Assembly: GCA_016790045.1 (NCBI GenBank)
Contig: JAEUPW010000135.1
Span: 1-36,482, forward strand
Length of the DNA stretch: 36,482 nucleotides
Direction: 5' to 3'
Origin: Candidatus Competibacteraceae bacterium
GTDB taxonomy: Bacteria; Pseudomonadota; Gammaproteobacteria; Competibacterales; Competibacteraceae
Shown here: positions 28,495-36,482 of the stretch, in pieces
Layout: each line of letters begins with the position of its first letter
How positions within the stretch are numbered: position 1 is the stretch's first letter
Translations under genes and position numbers: made by a program
The notes under the pieces: model-generated
Database searches by the model: none
Seen by the model: the letters and a program-made list of their open reading frames with translations, nothing else
What the model was told of the DNA's origin: nothing

Positions 28495-29727
28495 TTATTC
28501 GCTGAAGGCTCGCAAAGCGGTGCTGACTTCGCCCGGCCCCACCACGGTGATGCCGCCTTCGGTGACGGTATGGTGGCGGCGGTCGAATTCGGGATCGTGG
28601 CCGATGCGCGCGCCGGCCTCGATGACGTTGTAATTGCCGATGATGGCCCGCCGCAGCCGCGCGCCGCGCTTGATGTGCACGTAGTCCTGCACGATGCAAT
28701 CCTCGATTTCCACATCTTCCTCGATCACGACCTCGCGGCGGACGATGCTGTTGGCGATCGACGCCCCTTGCACCAGCGAGCCGGCGGCGACGACGCTGTT
28801 TTTCATCGTGGCGTCCAGAATGCGCGCGACCGGCCCTTGATAGTTGCTGGAAAAGATCCGCCATTGCGGGTTGAACACATCGAAGCGCGGCGGCCAGGCC
28901 AGCATATCCTGATGGGCGTTGAAATAAGCGTCGAGCGTGCCGACATCGCGCCAGTAAGCCTGCTCTTCGGTGGGCTTGACGCCGGGCACTTTGTTGGTGG
29001 AAAAATCGTAAGCGAACAGCCGGTGCGTATCCTTCAATCGCGGCAGCACGTTCTGGCCGAAATCGTGCTCGCCCCGGTCGTGCGCCGCCTGGAGCGCCTC
29101 GACCAGCACTTTGGCGTCGAACAGATAATTGCCCATCGAGGCGTAGGCGCGGTTGGGATCGGACGGCATCGGCGTGGGATTGGCCGGCTTTTCCTGGAAC
29201 TCGCTGACCCGGCCGGCATGATCGGCGACGATGACGCCGAAACCGCGCGCGTCGGCCAGAGGGACCGGCAAGGCCGCCACGGTCACGTCCGCTTCCCGCT
29301 CGTGGTGAAAATCGATCATCTGCTGGAGGTCCATCCGATAGACGTGATCGGCCCCGAACACCACCACCAGATCGGGATTGTGCAGCTTGATCAGATCGAG
29401 ATTTTGGTAGACCGCATCCGAGGTGCCCATGAACCAGTCGCCGCCGCGCATCATTTGCGGCGGCACGACCGTCACGAATTCCTCGTTGCGCATCGGCGAC
29501 ACCACCCACGCCTTGCGGACGTGCTCGATCAGCGATTGGGATTTGTATTGCACCAACAGATAGATCGCCTCGATCCTGGAGTTGAGCAAATTGCTCAGCA
29601 CGAAGTCGACGATGCGGTAGCGACTGCCGAAAGGGAGCGACGGTTTGGAATTTTGCGAGGTGAGCGGACTCAGACGCGCGCCCTCTCCGCCAGCCATGAC
29701 CAAGGCAAGAATTTTAGGATTTCTCAT
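28495..29727 (-). CDS. glgC: Glucose-1-phosphate adenylyltransferase
   Basis: GlgC makes ADP-glucose from glucose-1-phosphate and ATP, normally the committed and allosterically regulated step of bacterial glycogen synthesis. The 410-residue protein has an N-terminal nucleotidyltransferase domain with LALVMAGGEGARLSPLT, the KPSLPFGSRYRIVDFVLSN block, FGADHVYRMD and the glucose-1-phosphate site region FQEKP. A C-terminal left-handed beta-helix follows (about 290-400, hexapeptide-like repeats from ILDATMKNSVVAAGSLV onward). ATG 29727 has AAGGA nine bases upstream. It sits between glgE (208 bp upstream) and glgX (56 bp downstream), all on the minus strand. Confidence 0.96.
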   Translation of the reverse strand: MRNPKILALVMAGGEGARLSPLTSQNSKPSLPFGSRYRIVDFVLSNLLNSRIEAIYLLVQYKSQSLIEHVRKAWVVSPMRNEEFVTVVPPQMMRGGDWFMGTSDAVYQNLDLIKLHNPDLVVVFGADHVYRMDLQQMIDFHHEREADVTVAALPVPLADARGFGVIVADHAGRVSEFQEKPANPTPMPSDPNRAYASMGNYLFDAKVLVEALQAAHDRGEHDFGQNVLPRLKDTHRLFAYDFSTNKVPGVKPTEEQAYWRDVGTLDAYFNAHQDMLAWPPRFDVFNPQWRIFSSNYQGPVARILDATMKNSVVAAGSLVQGASIANSIVRREVVIEEDVEIEDCIVQDYVHIKRGARLRRAIIGNYNVIEAGARIGHDPEFDRRHHTVTEGGITVVGPGEVSTALRAFSE

Positions 29728-29935
29728 CGCGGCACATCCTTCGTTTTCAAGTGATAAGACTTTATACCCGCCCCGGCCTGGGCCTGGGCCACGGCCCAGC
29801 GGAGCGAATGATTGGCCAGACCGCGCGACGCCGGGTCAAAGACCCCGAGGGGACCGGCCGGGAAGCCGATACCGCGTATCCGCTTATCGGCCGATTTCCT
29901 CGCGGCGTCACGCGATCGAGCGCTCCTCCAGCGGT

Positions 29936-32164
29936 TTAGAAAGTATCGAAATCGCGCTCGGTATGCGGATGGCGCTTGAGGAGCATCACATGCGCCGGCA
30001 TCCGGTGCGGGTTGAGCTCCACGTAGTTATTCGGCCCGTTCCAGTTGTAATTCGCCCCGCTCAATAGATCGTGCACCTGATACGGCTGCTGCGGATCGAT
30101 GTCCAGCGCCGCCAGGTTGAGGTTGGTCCAACCCGATTGGGTATAGTTCGGATCGAGGTTGACCACCACCAGGATGACGTTGGCGAAGTCTTCGGTGGAT
30201 TTGCTGTAGCAGATCAGTTGATCGTTGCTGATGTCGTGAAACCGCAAGCGCCAATCGGCCTGCAAGGCGGGATTGCGCTTGCGGATGCGGTTGATCAGGG
30301 CGATGAAGTCGCGCAGGCTGTTGGGGCCGTCCAGTTCCTTGAAGCCGCGATAGCGCAACTGGTATTTCTCCGAATCGAGATATTCCTCGCTGCCGTGCTT
30401 GATCGCGATGTGCTCCATCATTTCGTAAGCCGGCCCGTAGATGCCGTAGCTGGCGGTCATCGTGGCCGCCATCGCCAGCCGGGACATGAACGCCGGCCGC
30501 CCGCCAAACTGCAGGTAGTCGGTCAGAATGTCCGGGGTGTTCGGCCAGAAGTTGGGCCGGAAGTATTCGCGGCCCGGCCCTTGCGTCAGCTCGTTCAAGT
30601 ATTCGGTCAGTTCCCACTTGTTGTTGCGCCAGGCGTAGTAGGTGTAGGACTGGTTGTAGCCCAGCTTGGCGAGCCGGTGCATGACCTTGGGCCGGGTGAA
30701 GGCTTCGGCCAGGAAAATCGCGTTCGGGGTGCTTTTCTTGATTTCGGCAATCAGCCATTCCCACATCGCGAACGGCTTGGTGTGGGGATTGTCGACCCGG
30801 AAGATGCGCACGCCCTGCTCGATCCAGAATTCGAAGATGCTCTTGATCTCGTCCCACAGCGCCCGCCAGTCGGCGGTTTCGAAATTGAACGGATAGATGT
30901 CCTGGTATTTCTTGGGCGGGTTTTCGGCGTACTGCACCGTGCCGTCCGGCCGCCAGCGAAACCAGTCCGGATGCTCTTTCACGTAAGGGTGATCGGGCGC
31001 GCATTGCAAGGCGATATCCAGCGCGATTTCGATGCCGTGTTCCTTGGCTTTTTGCACCAGTTGCCGAAAATCCTCCAGCGTCCCCAGTTCGGGCAGAATA
31101 TCCTTGTGCCCGCCTTCGGCAGCGCCGATGGCCCACGGGCTGCCGACATCGTCGGGACCGGGCGTCAGGGTGTTGTTCTTGCCCTTGCGGTTGATTCGGC
31201 CGACGGGGTGGATCGGCGGGAAATACAGCACGTCGAAGCCCAGCGCGGCCAGGCGCGGCAGCCAAGTTTCGCAGTCCTTGAAGGTGCCGTGCTTGCCGGG
31301 CGCTTGACCGCAGGAGCGCGGGAACATTTCGTACCAGGTGCTGAAGCGGGCGCGTTCGTCATCGACCGTCACCCGCAGGATTTTGTGGTAGCTCAGCGCC
31401 AGCCGACGGTCGGCGTGACGGTCCATCAGCCGGACCAACTCGTCATCGAGACCCAGTTGGCGGCGGTAGTCCATAGCCTGATCGCTCACCAGCGCCTCGG
31501 CGCGGCGGCTCAGCCAGCGGGCGTCCTCGCCGGCGGCGCGCTCGCTGGCTTTTTTGATCAATTGCTCGCCGATGCGCAGCGCCAGCGCGATGTCCTCGGG
31601 CAGAATCCAGCGGCTGAGATCGTGCCGCCAGGATTTGAAGGGATCGACCCAGGCCGTGATGCCATATTCGTAAACGCCGAGTTCCAGCACCTGAAATTCG
31701 CCTTGCCAGCGGTCGTTGTTCAAGAACCGCATCGGGCTTTCCCGCCACTCGGCATCGCCGATCCGGCGGTATTGCAGCGCGCACGACAAGGCGTCGTGGC
31801 CATCGGTGAAAATGTCCGCTTCCACGGTCACGCTCTCGCCGACCGTGCGCTTGACGGGAAAACGCCCGCCGTCGATTTCCGGCGTGACCCCCTCGATGAT
31901 CACCCGCTTGCGACCGTCTGGCGCGCCGGGCACCGGCTCCGGGGCGGGCGCGCCCTTCGACACCGCCGCCGGCTTGACGGGCGCGGGGTTTTTCGGCTCC
32001 GCCGTCGCGGCGGATTTTGCCGCGCTGTCCTTCTCTCTGGCGATGGCGGTTGCTGGAGCGGCAGAGTCGCCCGCGCTCGGGGTCTTTGCCGGGGCGACGG
32101 CCGAATCCGAGCTTGAGTCGACGGGAGCTTGAGCTTTCTCATCCGCCACGGACTTCTTGATCAT
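29936..32164 (-). CDS. glgE: Alpha-1,4-glucan:maltose-1-phosphate maltosyltransferase GlgE
   Basis: GlgE (GH13_3) extends alpha-1,4-glucan chains with maltosyl units from maltose-1-phosphate. The 742-residue protein shows GRKRVIIEGVTPEIDGGRFPVKR at the start of the conserved part, an N-terminal beta domain, and the GH13 barrel with YFPPIHPVGRINRKGKNN, the nucleophile D458 in FRVDNPHTKP and the acid E487 in FLAEAFTRP. The 29-residue spacing equals that of the Streptomyces coelicolor enzyme (D394/E423). An extra Ala/Pro/Ser/Lys-rich extension of about 80 residues precedes the folded part. ATG 32164 is chosen because GAGG lies nine bases upstream; ATG 32191 would add nine residues. glgC follows 208 bp downstream. 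Genes for TreS, Pep2 or GlgM are not in view. Confidence 0.95.
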   Translation of the reverse strand: MIKKSVADEKAQAPVDSSSDSAVAPAKTPSAGDSAAPATAIAREKDSAAKSAATAEPKNPAPVKPAAVSKGAPAPEPVPGAPDGRKRVIIEGVTPEIDGGRFPVKRTVGESVTVEADIFTDGHDALSCALQYRRIGDAEWRESPMRFLNNDRWQGEFQVLELGVYEYGITAWVDPFKSWRHDLSRWILPEDIALALRIGEQLIKKASERAAGEDARWLSRRAEALVSDQAMDYRRQLGLDDELVRLMDRHADRRLALSYHKILRVTVDDERARFSTWYEMFPRSCGQAPGKHGTFKDCETWLPRLAALGFDVLYFPPIHPVGRINRKGKNNTLTPGPDDVGSPWAIGAAEGGHKDILPELGTLEDFRQLVQKAKEHGIEIALDIALQCAPDHPYVKEHPDWFRWRPDGTVQYAENPPKKYQDIYPFNFETADWRALWDEIKSIFEFWIEQGVRIFRVDNPHTKPFAMWEWLIAEIKKSTPNAIFLAEAFTRPKVMHRLAKLGYNQSYTYYAWRNNKWELTEYLNELTQGPGREYFRPNFWPNTPDILTDYLQFGGRPAFMSRLAMAATMTASYGIYGPAYEMMEHIAIKHGSEEYLDSEKYQLRYRGFKELDGPNSLRDFIALINRIRKRNPALQADWRLRFHDISNDQLICYSKSTEDFANVILVVVNLDPNYTQSGWTNLNLAALDIDPQQPYQVHDLLSGANYNWNGPNNYVELNPHRMPAHVMLLKRHPHTERDFDTF

Positions 32165-32623
32165 ACCGTTTATCCTCGTTCTTGCTGGCATGGTTTATCG
32201 TTATGATGGCCATCGTCGCCGCAGCTTTGACAACCCGTCGGCTGCCGCCGGGAGGCTGAAGTGTTCAGGTTTTGGTTTTAGCGAATCCGCGAGCGGCGAT
32301 CAGCCTATGGTTATCCTGCCTTATTATGACGGTTTTTTAGGCTCGTGCCTAAGCCTTAAATAGCGGTAAATCCTGACTGAAATGGTCGGATCGAAACCGC
32401 TGGCACACCGGACGGGACCGGGCGGATACCCGGTATGGCCCGCGACGTTCACTCGTTTGTGTCGGCGGTCAAACCGGCCAAAGTGACGGCGCGCGAGCGG
32501 GCGAACCCCCGCGATCGCGGGTCCGATCGAGCGGGCCTGGCGGGTCTCGGCGCTGGCCGAGGCCGCGAAAAGGTTCATAATTCAGAGCGAAATGTCCCTT
32601 CATCAAACGGAGTGAAACACCGA
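32165..32623. other. Intergenic region between divergent glgE and dapD
   Basis: This 459-bp gap must hold the promoters of both genes, but I could not identify either with confidence. It contains a small hairpin TTAGGC/GCCTAA near 32336-32351 next to a T6 run on its 5' side, and a perfect 14-bp palindrome CCCGCGATCGCGGG at 32508-32521. The frame in phase with dapD is open from 32435, but has no dapD-like sequence before 32624. Confidence 0.55.
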
Positions 32624-33439
32624 ATGAGCTTGCAAGATGTCATCGAAAACGCCTTCGAGCGACGCGGCGAGATCGACCCCGCCAACGCCCCGGCCGACGT
32701 GCGCGAAGCGGTCGAGGAAGCGCTGGGCCTTTTGGAGTTGGGCAAGGCGCGGGTCGCCGAGAAACGCCAGGACACCTGGACAGTCAACACCTGGTTGAAA
32801 AAGGCGGTGCTGTTGAGCTTCCGGCTCAACGAGAGCGCGATCATCCGCGACGGCTACACCAATTATTTCGATAAGGTGCCGCCCAAATACGCCGCGTACG
32901 GAGAAAACGACTTTCTGGCCGCCGGGGTTCGGGTGGTCCCGCCCGCCGCCGCCCGGCGCGGCTCTTACATCGCCTCCGGAGTGGTGCTGATGCCGTCTTT
33001 CGTCAACATCGGCGCGTACGTCGATTCCGGGACGATGGTAGACACCTGGGCCACGGTCGGCTCCTGCGCGCAGATCGGCAAAAACGTCCATTTATCCGGC
33101 GGCGTCGGCATCGGCGGGGTGCTGGAGCCGCTGCAGGCCAGCCCCACCATCATCGAAGATGACTGCTTTATCGGCGCGCGCTCCGAAGTGGTCGAGGGCG
33201 TGATCGTCGAGCGTGGGTCGGTCATCTCGATGGGGGTCTACATCGGCCAGAGCACCAAGCTTTACAACCGGATGACCGGCGAGGTGAGCTACGGCCGGGT
33301 GCCGGCCGGGTCGGTGGTGGTGCCGGGCGCGCTGCCCGCTCCCGACGGCAGCCACAGCTTGTATTGCGCCATCATCATCAAGCAGGTGGACGACAAAACT
33401 CGCGGCCGCGTCAGCCTCAACGAGCTGCTGCGCGACTGA
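32624..33439 (+). CDS. dapD: 2,3,4,5-tetrahydropyridine-2,6-dicarboxylate N-succinyltransferase
   Basis: DapD transfers succinyl from succinyl-CoA to tetrahydrodipicolinate in the succinylase branch of lysine and diaminopimelate synthesis. The 271-residue protein has the helical N-terminus, the [21 protein letters not shown] block and the left-handed beta-helix of hexapeptide repeats. Family-specific segments are [40 protein letters not shown] and [23 protein letters not shown] 32624 is chosen because GGAG lies 11 bases upstream and the length then equals E. coli DapD (274). dapE, a later step of the same pathway, follows 360 bp downstream after a gene remnant. Confidence 0.97.
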   Translation: MSLQDVIENAFERRGEIDPANAPADVREAVEEALGLLELGKARVAEKRQDTWTVNTWLKKAVLLSFRLNESAIIRDGYTNYFDKVPPKYAAYGENDFLAAGVRVVPPAAARRGSYIASGVVLMPSFVNIGAYVDSGTMVDTWATVGSCAQIGKNVHLSGGVGIGGVLEPLQASPTIIEDDCFIGARSEVVEGVIVERGSVISMGVYIGQSTKLYNRMTGEVSYGRVPAGSVVVPGALPAPDGSHSLYCAIIIKQVDDKTRGRVSLNELLRD

Positions 33440-33462
33440 TATGGACGTTCGGTTCGTCTCAA

Positions 33463-33756
33463 GTGACCGATTTAGAACCGGCGCAATGGTGACGGTTGCT
33501 CGATCCGCCGCCATCGTCGGATCTGGAGGCCGCCATGACATCCACCGCGCAGCAACTGTTCGAACAAGGCAAAATCGAGGGCGAAATCGAGGGAGAAACG
33601 CTTTTTCTGGAGCATTTGCTTCACGCCAAATTGGGGCCGCTGCCTTCCGGCTACCAGCGCCGCATCGCGCAAGCGACGCCCGAAAGCCGGCTGACGTGGG
33701 GCGAACGCGCCTTGACCGCCGCCACCTTGGCCGACGTTTTTGCCGACACCGATTGA
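33463..33756 (+). pseudogene. Remnant of an Rpn-type (DUF4351-like) nuclease/transposase gene
   Basis: From ATG 33535 (GGAGG five bases upstream) 73 residues read MTSTAQQLFEQGKIEGEIEG, then a segment with FLEHLLHAKLGPLP and TWGERALTAATLADVF. This resembles the C-terminal tail and DUF4351-like domain of Rpn family recombination-promoting nucleases, in which EQGxxEGxxEG repeats precede a LLxRxFGPLP segment. The PD-(D/E)XK nuclease domain is absent. The same frame continues upstream from GTG 33463 as VTDLEPAQW, stops at TGA 33490-33492, then RLLDPPPSSDLEAAM, so a nonsense change after a tryptophan is suggested. The short intact part could still be translated. It lies between dapD and dapE. Confidence 0.6.
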
Positions 33757-33799
33757 TCGGGCGGCCGACCGCATCTCATAGCCACCTCGAAAATTCAGC

Positions 33800-34957
33800 A
33801 TGTCCGCGACCTTCGACCTCGCTCTCGATCTGATCGCCCGCCCCTCGGTCACGCCGGATGACGCCGGCTGCCAGGACGTTTTGATCGCTCGCCTGGAAGC
33901 GCTCGGCTTCCGCGCGGAACGGCTGCGTTTCGGCGCGGTGGACAATTTTTGGGCGCGCTGGGGCGATGCGGAACCGCTGTTCGCCTTCGCCGGCCACACC
34001 GATGTCGTGCCCTCCGGCCCGCCCGAGCAATGGCGCTCGCCGCCGTTCGCGCCGACCGTCCGCGACGGCCTGCTGCACGGGCGCGGCGCGGCGGACATGA
34101 AGGGTAGCCTGGCGGCCATGGTGACCGCCTGCGAGCGTTTCCTCGCCGCCTGCCCCCGGCCGCGCGGCTCCATCGCCTTGCTGATCACCAGCGACGAGGA
34201 AGGCGCGGCGACCGATGGCACGGTCAAGGTGGTGGAGCAACTGGAAGCGCGCGGCGAGAAGATGCGCTGGTGCTTGGTCGGGGAGCCGTCGTGCGTCCGG
34301 CGCTTGGGCGACACGATCAAAAACGGCCGGCGCGGTTCGCTGAACGGCCGGCTGCTGCTGCGCGGCGTGCAAGGCCATGTCGCCTACCCGCATTTGGCGC
34401 AGAATCCGATCCCTGCGATCGGGGCGCTGCTCGGCGCGCTGACCGATGAAGTTTGGGATCGCGGCCACGATTTTTTTCCGCCGACCTCGTTTCAGATTTC
34501 CCACCTCCACGCCGGAACCGGGGCGGACAACGTGATTCCCGGCCAGTTGGAGATGCTGTTCAACTTCCGTTTCTCGCCGGCCGTGACCGTCGAACAGCTC
34601 CAGGCACGCACTCGTCTGCTGATCGACACGGCGCTCCTCAACGAGGAAGTCAAGACCGGCCAGGTGTTTCAATACGATCTGGAGTGGCGCTTATCCGGCC
34701 CGCCGTTTTTCACCGCGCCGGGTGATTTGGTGGAAGCCGCGCTGGCCGCGATCCGCGCCGAAACCGGCCTGGAGGCCGAACTTTCCACCGGCGGCGGCAC
34801 CTCCGACGGCCGCTTTATCGCTCCCACCGGCGCGCAAGTGATCGAATTCGGCCCGCTCAACGCCACCATTCACAAAATTGACGAGTGCGTGTCGATCGGC
34901 GATTTGGAGCGGCTTAGCCGCATTTATCAGGGGATTTTGGCCCGATTGCTGGGTTGA
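33800..34957 (+). CDS. dapE: Succinyl-diaminopimelate desuccinylase
   Basis: DapE removes succinate from N-succinyl-LL-diaminopimelate, in the same lysine/cell-wall pathway as DapD. The 385-residue M20 metallopeptidase-fold protein shows the di-zinc ligands in order: FAGHTDVVP (His, Asp), [15 protein letters not shown] (bridging Asp), [12 protein letters not shown] (catalytic and metal Glu pair), VGEPS (Glu) and the C-terminal NATIHKIDE (His). The dimerisation domain sits in the middle ([29 protein letters not shown]). The length matches E. coli DapE (375). ATG 33800 lacks a strong ribosome site but is the only sensible start at the domain edge. Confidence 0.97.
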   Translation: MSATFDLALDLIARPSVTPDDAGCQDVLIARLEALGFRAERLRFGAVDNFWARWGDAEPLFAFAGHTDVVPSGPPEQWRSPPFAPTVRDGLLHGRGAADMKGSLAAMVTACERFLAACPRPRGSIALLITSDEEGAATDGTVKVVEQLEARGEKMRWCLVGEPSCVRRLGDTIKNGRRGSLNGRLLLRGVQGHVAYPHLAQNPIPAIGALLGALTDEVWDRGHDFFPPTSFQISHLHAGTGADNVIPGQLEMLFNFRFSPAVTVEQLQARTRLLIDTALLNEEVKTGQVFQYDLEWRLSGPPFFTAPGDLVEAALAAIRAETGLEAELSTGGGTSDGRFIAPTGAQVIEFGPLNATIHKIDECVSIGDLERLSRIYQGILARLLG

Positions 34958-35086
34958 ACTCCTGGCGGGCTTGACAGCCTGATAGCAAAATAGACCGTCG
35001 CCAGCGCGAACGATCACTTGGCGCTCAGCGCTGGTCCGACTCCAAATCCGTCCTTGCGCCGGCGACACCCACAGGAGGACCCACCG

Positions 35087-35953
35087 ATGCAACAGCGCGA
35101 ACTCGACAGCACGGGCTTGCATTTCAAAGCCATCGGCCTCGGGGCCATGCCGCTTTCCATCAGCGGCCGGCCCGACGAAAAACAGGCGTTCGAGGTCATC
35201 GAAGCCTTCATCGCGGGCGGCGGCGATTTCATCGACACCGCCAACGTGTATTGCCTGGACGACGACGACATCGGCCACAACGAGCGCCTGATCCACCAGG
35301 CGTTGAGCCAGATCGGCGCTGGCGCCAACGTGATGGTCGCCACCAAGGGCGGACTGCGCCGCCCCGGCGGCGCGTGGACGGTCGACGGCGACCCCGGCTG
35401 GTTGCGCGAATCCTGCGAGCGGAGCCTGCAAGCGCTGCGGACTGACTGCATCGGCCTCTACCAACTGCACGCCGTCGATCCCAAGGTCGATTTCCGGCGC
35501 TCGCTAGACGCGCTGATCAAGCTGCAAGAAGACGGCAAGATCCGCCATATCGGGCTTTCCAACGTCAGCGCGGCCCAACTGGAAAGCGCCTTGGGACTGA
35601 CCTTGATCGCCTCGGTGCAAAACCGGTGCAACCTGTTCGACAAGCGCGATTTTCACAATGGTCTGATCGATTTTTGCCAGGCGCGACAAATCACTTACAT
35701 TCCCTATAGCCCGGTGGGCGGCCACAACGGCCACACGCGGCTTTCGCGGGAACCGCTGCTGCTGCAACTGGCCGCCAAGTACGAAGCCACCCCGCACCGG
35801 ATCGCGCTGGCCTGGCTGCTGCACAAGGGCCACCACATCTTGCCGATCCCCGGAGCCAGCAAAGCCGCCAGCATCCGCGACAGTTTGCAAGCGACCAGCC
35901 TGGCGCTGAGCGCCGAGGACATCGCCGCCCTCGACCGCCTGCCCGACCGCTAA
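35087..35953 (+). CDS. Aldo/keto reductase family oxidoreductase
   Basis: This 288-residue TIM-barrel NADPH-dependent reductase carries the full AKR tetrad: D50 and Y55 in FIDTANVYC, K87 in VATKGGL and H128 in LYQLHAVD. C-terminal cofactor-binding sequences IPYSPVGG and LPIPGASKAASIRDSL are present. The physiological substrate is unknown. ATG 35087 has a perfect AGGAGGA seven bases upstream; the frame is open from ATG 35018, but that part has no AKR sequence. The trehalose-phosphatase gene begins 4 bp after its stop codon, so the two are co-transcribed and perhaps translationally coupled. Confidence 0.93.
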   Translation: MQQRELDSTGLHFKAIGLGAMPLSISGRPDEKQAFEVIEAFIAGGGDFIDTANVYCLDDDDIGHNERLIHQALSQIGAGANVMVATKGGLRRPGGAWTVDGDPGWLRESCERSLQALRTDCIGLYQLHAVDPKVDFRRSLDALIKLQEDGKIRHIGLSNVSAAQLESALGLTLIASVQNRCNLFDKRDFHNGLIDFCQARQITYIPYSPVGGHNGHTRLSREPLLLQLAAKYEATPHRIALAWLLHKGHHILPIPGASKAASIRDSLQATSLALSAEDIAALDRLPDR

Positions 35954-35957
35954 GCCG

Positions 35958-36482
35958 ATGGCGTCCGTCAGCCGGTTTCTGATCGAGCGCTTGGTGGAGG
36001 CCTACCAGCAGGGTCGACGGCTGGCTCTGGTTTTCGACTATGACGGGACGCTGACGCCGTTCGCGGCACGACCCGAGCTGGCGCGGCTCGATTCCGCGAC
36101 GCGCGGCGCGCTGGCGGGCCTGGCCGCCACGCCGCGCGTCGCCGTGGGGGTCGTCAGCGGCCGGGCTTTGGCCGATTTGAAAGCGATGGTCGGCTTGCCC
36201 GGCCTGGACTACGGCGGTTCCTGGGGCTTAGAGCTGGAATCGCGCGGCCGGCGGCTCAGACCGGAACCGGCAGAGGATTTAAACCGGCTGCTGGTGGAGC
36301 TGGCCGTGGCGACGGAGGCTCGTCTGCCCGCGTATCCCGGCGCTTGGCTGGAAAAAAAAGCGTGGGGTCTGACCTTGCACTATCGGGAAGCCAACCCCGA
36401 TCAAATCGAGGCCTTGCGCGCCGAATTTCTGACCTTGCTGGCGCCTCGCGCCGCCGCTGTGCGGTTTTATCAAGCGCCGCTG
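35958..36482 (+). CDS. otsB: Trehalose-6-phosphate phosphatase, 5' part (cut by window end)
   Basis: The first 175 codons are present and open to the last base. This HAD-superfamily phosphatase converts trehalose-6-phosphate to trehalose. HAD motif I is ALVFDYDGTLTPF (nucleophile D27, acid D29), motif II is VGVVSGRALADL, and the lysine motif is LEKKAWGLTLHYR, the last typical of OtsB. Where most relatives read GxHGxE, this protein reads YGGSWGLELE, with Trp at the histidine position. The start ATG 35958 is 4 bp after the aldo/keto reductase stop codon. otsA may follow outside the window, but this is not seen. Confidence 0.88.
   Translation, partial: MASVSRFLIERLVEAYQQGRRLALVFDYDGTLTPFAARPELARLDSATRGALAGLAATPRVAVGVVSGRALADLKAMVGLPGLDYGGSWGLELESRGRRLRPEPAEDLNRLLVELAVATEARLPAYPGAWLEKKAWGLTLHYREANPDQIEALRAEFLTLLAPRAAAVRFYQAPL

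Noticed and set aside
28439..29509. Open frame continuing glgX upstream through glgC
   Set aside because: It is a shadow of glgC in another frame; the GlgX family sequence starts at MNKPTTSVLMGWPYPLG (28438).
32336..32351. Hairpin TTAGGC/GCCTAA next to a T-run as a terminator
   Set aside because: The T-run is on the 5' side of the stem on the plus strand and becomes A-run on the minus strand, so it does not fit intrinsic termination for either gene.
32508..32521. 14-bp palindrome CCCGCGATCGCGGG as an operator
   Set aside because: It contains GCGATCGC, common in GC-rich genomes, is single in the region, and has no regulator linked to it.
32435..32623. In-frame N-terminal extension of dapD
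   Set aside because: The extension has no DapD sequence, and GGAG before ATG 32624 gives the standard family length.

Overview
The window is GC-rich chromosomal DNA from a proteobacterium, most likely a gammaproteobacterium. It carries ArgA-type N-acetylglutamate synthase, the succinylase lysine genes dapD and dapE, a CpdA phosphodiesterase, a YhhY-type acetyltransferase and a complete RND efflux operon. The glgE-glgC-glgX block plus a trehalose-phosphatase would suit a glycogen-storing lineage such as Competibacteraceae; that is inference, and no rRNA or tRNA is present to test it.

Layout. 1-399: no gene, but a 30-bp near-perfect inverted repeat. 400-2836 (minus): a SWIM zinc-finger protein and a chalcone-isomerase-like protein. 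3074-4585 (plus): an ammonium transporter behind an NtrC-like site and a sigma-54 -24/-12 element. 4599-7915 (minus): a PatB/MalY aminotransferase-fold lyase, a Tat-exported SxxK/KTG hydrolase and a membrane-anchored endonuclease/exonuclease/phosphatase protein. 7909-8475 (plus): a sigma-70-like promoter and Fur-like box ahead of an unknown small cysteine-containing protein. 8614-12291 (minus): a 1225-residue Ser/Thr kinase with TPR-like repeats, a PEGA domain and C-terminal MORN repeats. 12579-15685 (plus): aroC, an MFS transporter and a DUF2202 ferritin-like exported protein. 15937-22420 (plus): an RND efflux operon (periplasmic adaptor, pump, outer-membrane channel, TetR regulator) with two identical 16-bp palindromic operators at its promoter. 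22471-25932 (minus): class II aldolase-like protein, yhhY-like acetyltransferase, cpdA and argA. 26003-26200: a decayed transposase piece. 26240-32164 (minus): glgX, glgC and glgE. 32624-36482 (plus): dapD, a broken Rpn-type gene remnant, dapE, an aldo/keto reductase and a trehalose-phosphatase cut by the window edge.

How the parts work together. The efflux genes form a self-contained, probably autorepressed unit. GlgC, GlgE and GlgX point to alpha-glucan synthesis from ADP-glucose/maltose-1-phosphate and to its debranching; OtsB makes trehalose, the usual source of maltose-1-phosphate, but TreS/Pep2 or GlgM is not in view. DapD and DapE catalyse two steps of the same lysine/diaminopimelate pathway. 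The amt promoter implies nitrogen-limitation control. I found no CRISPR array, RNA gene, prophage or intact insertion sequence. The most unusual items are the kinase-PEGA-MORN fusion and the Fur-box-linked small cysteine protein.
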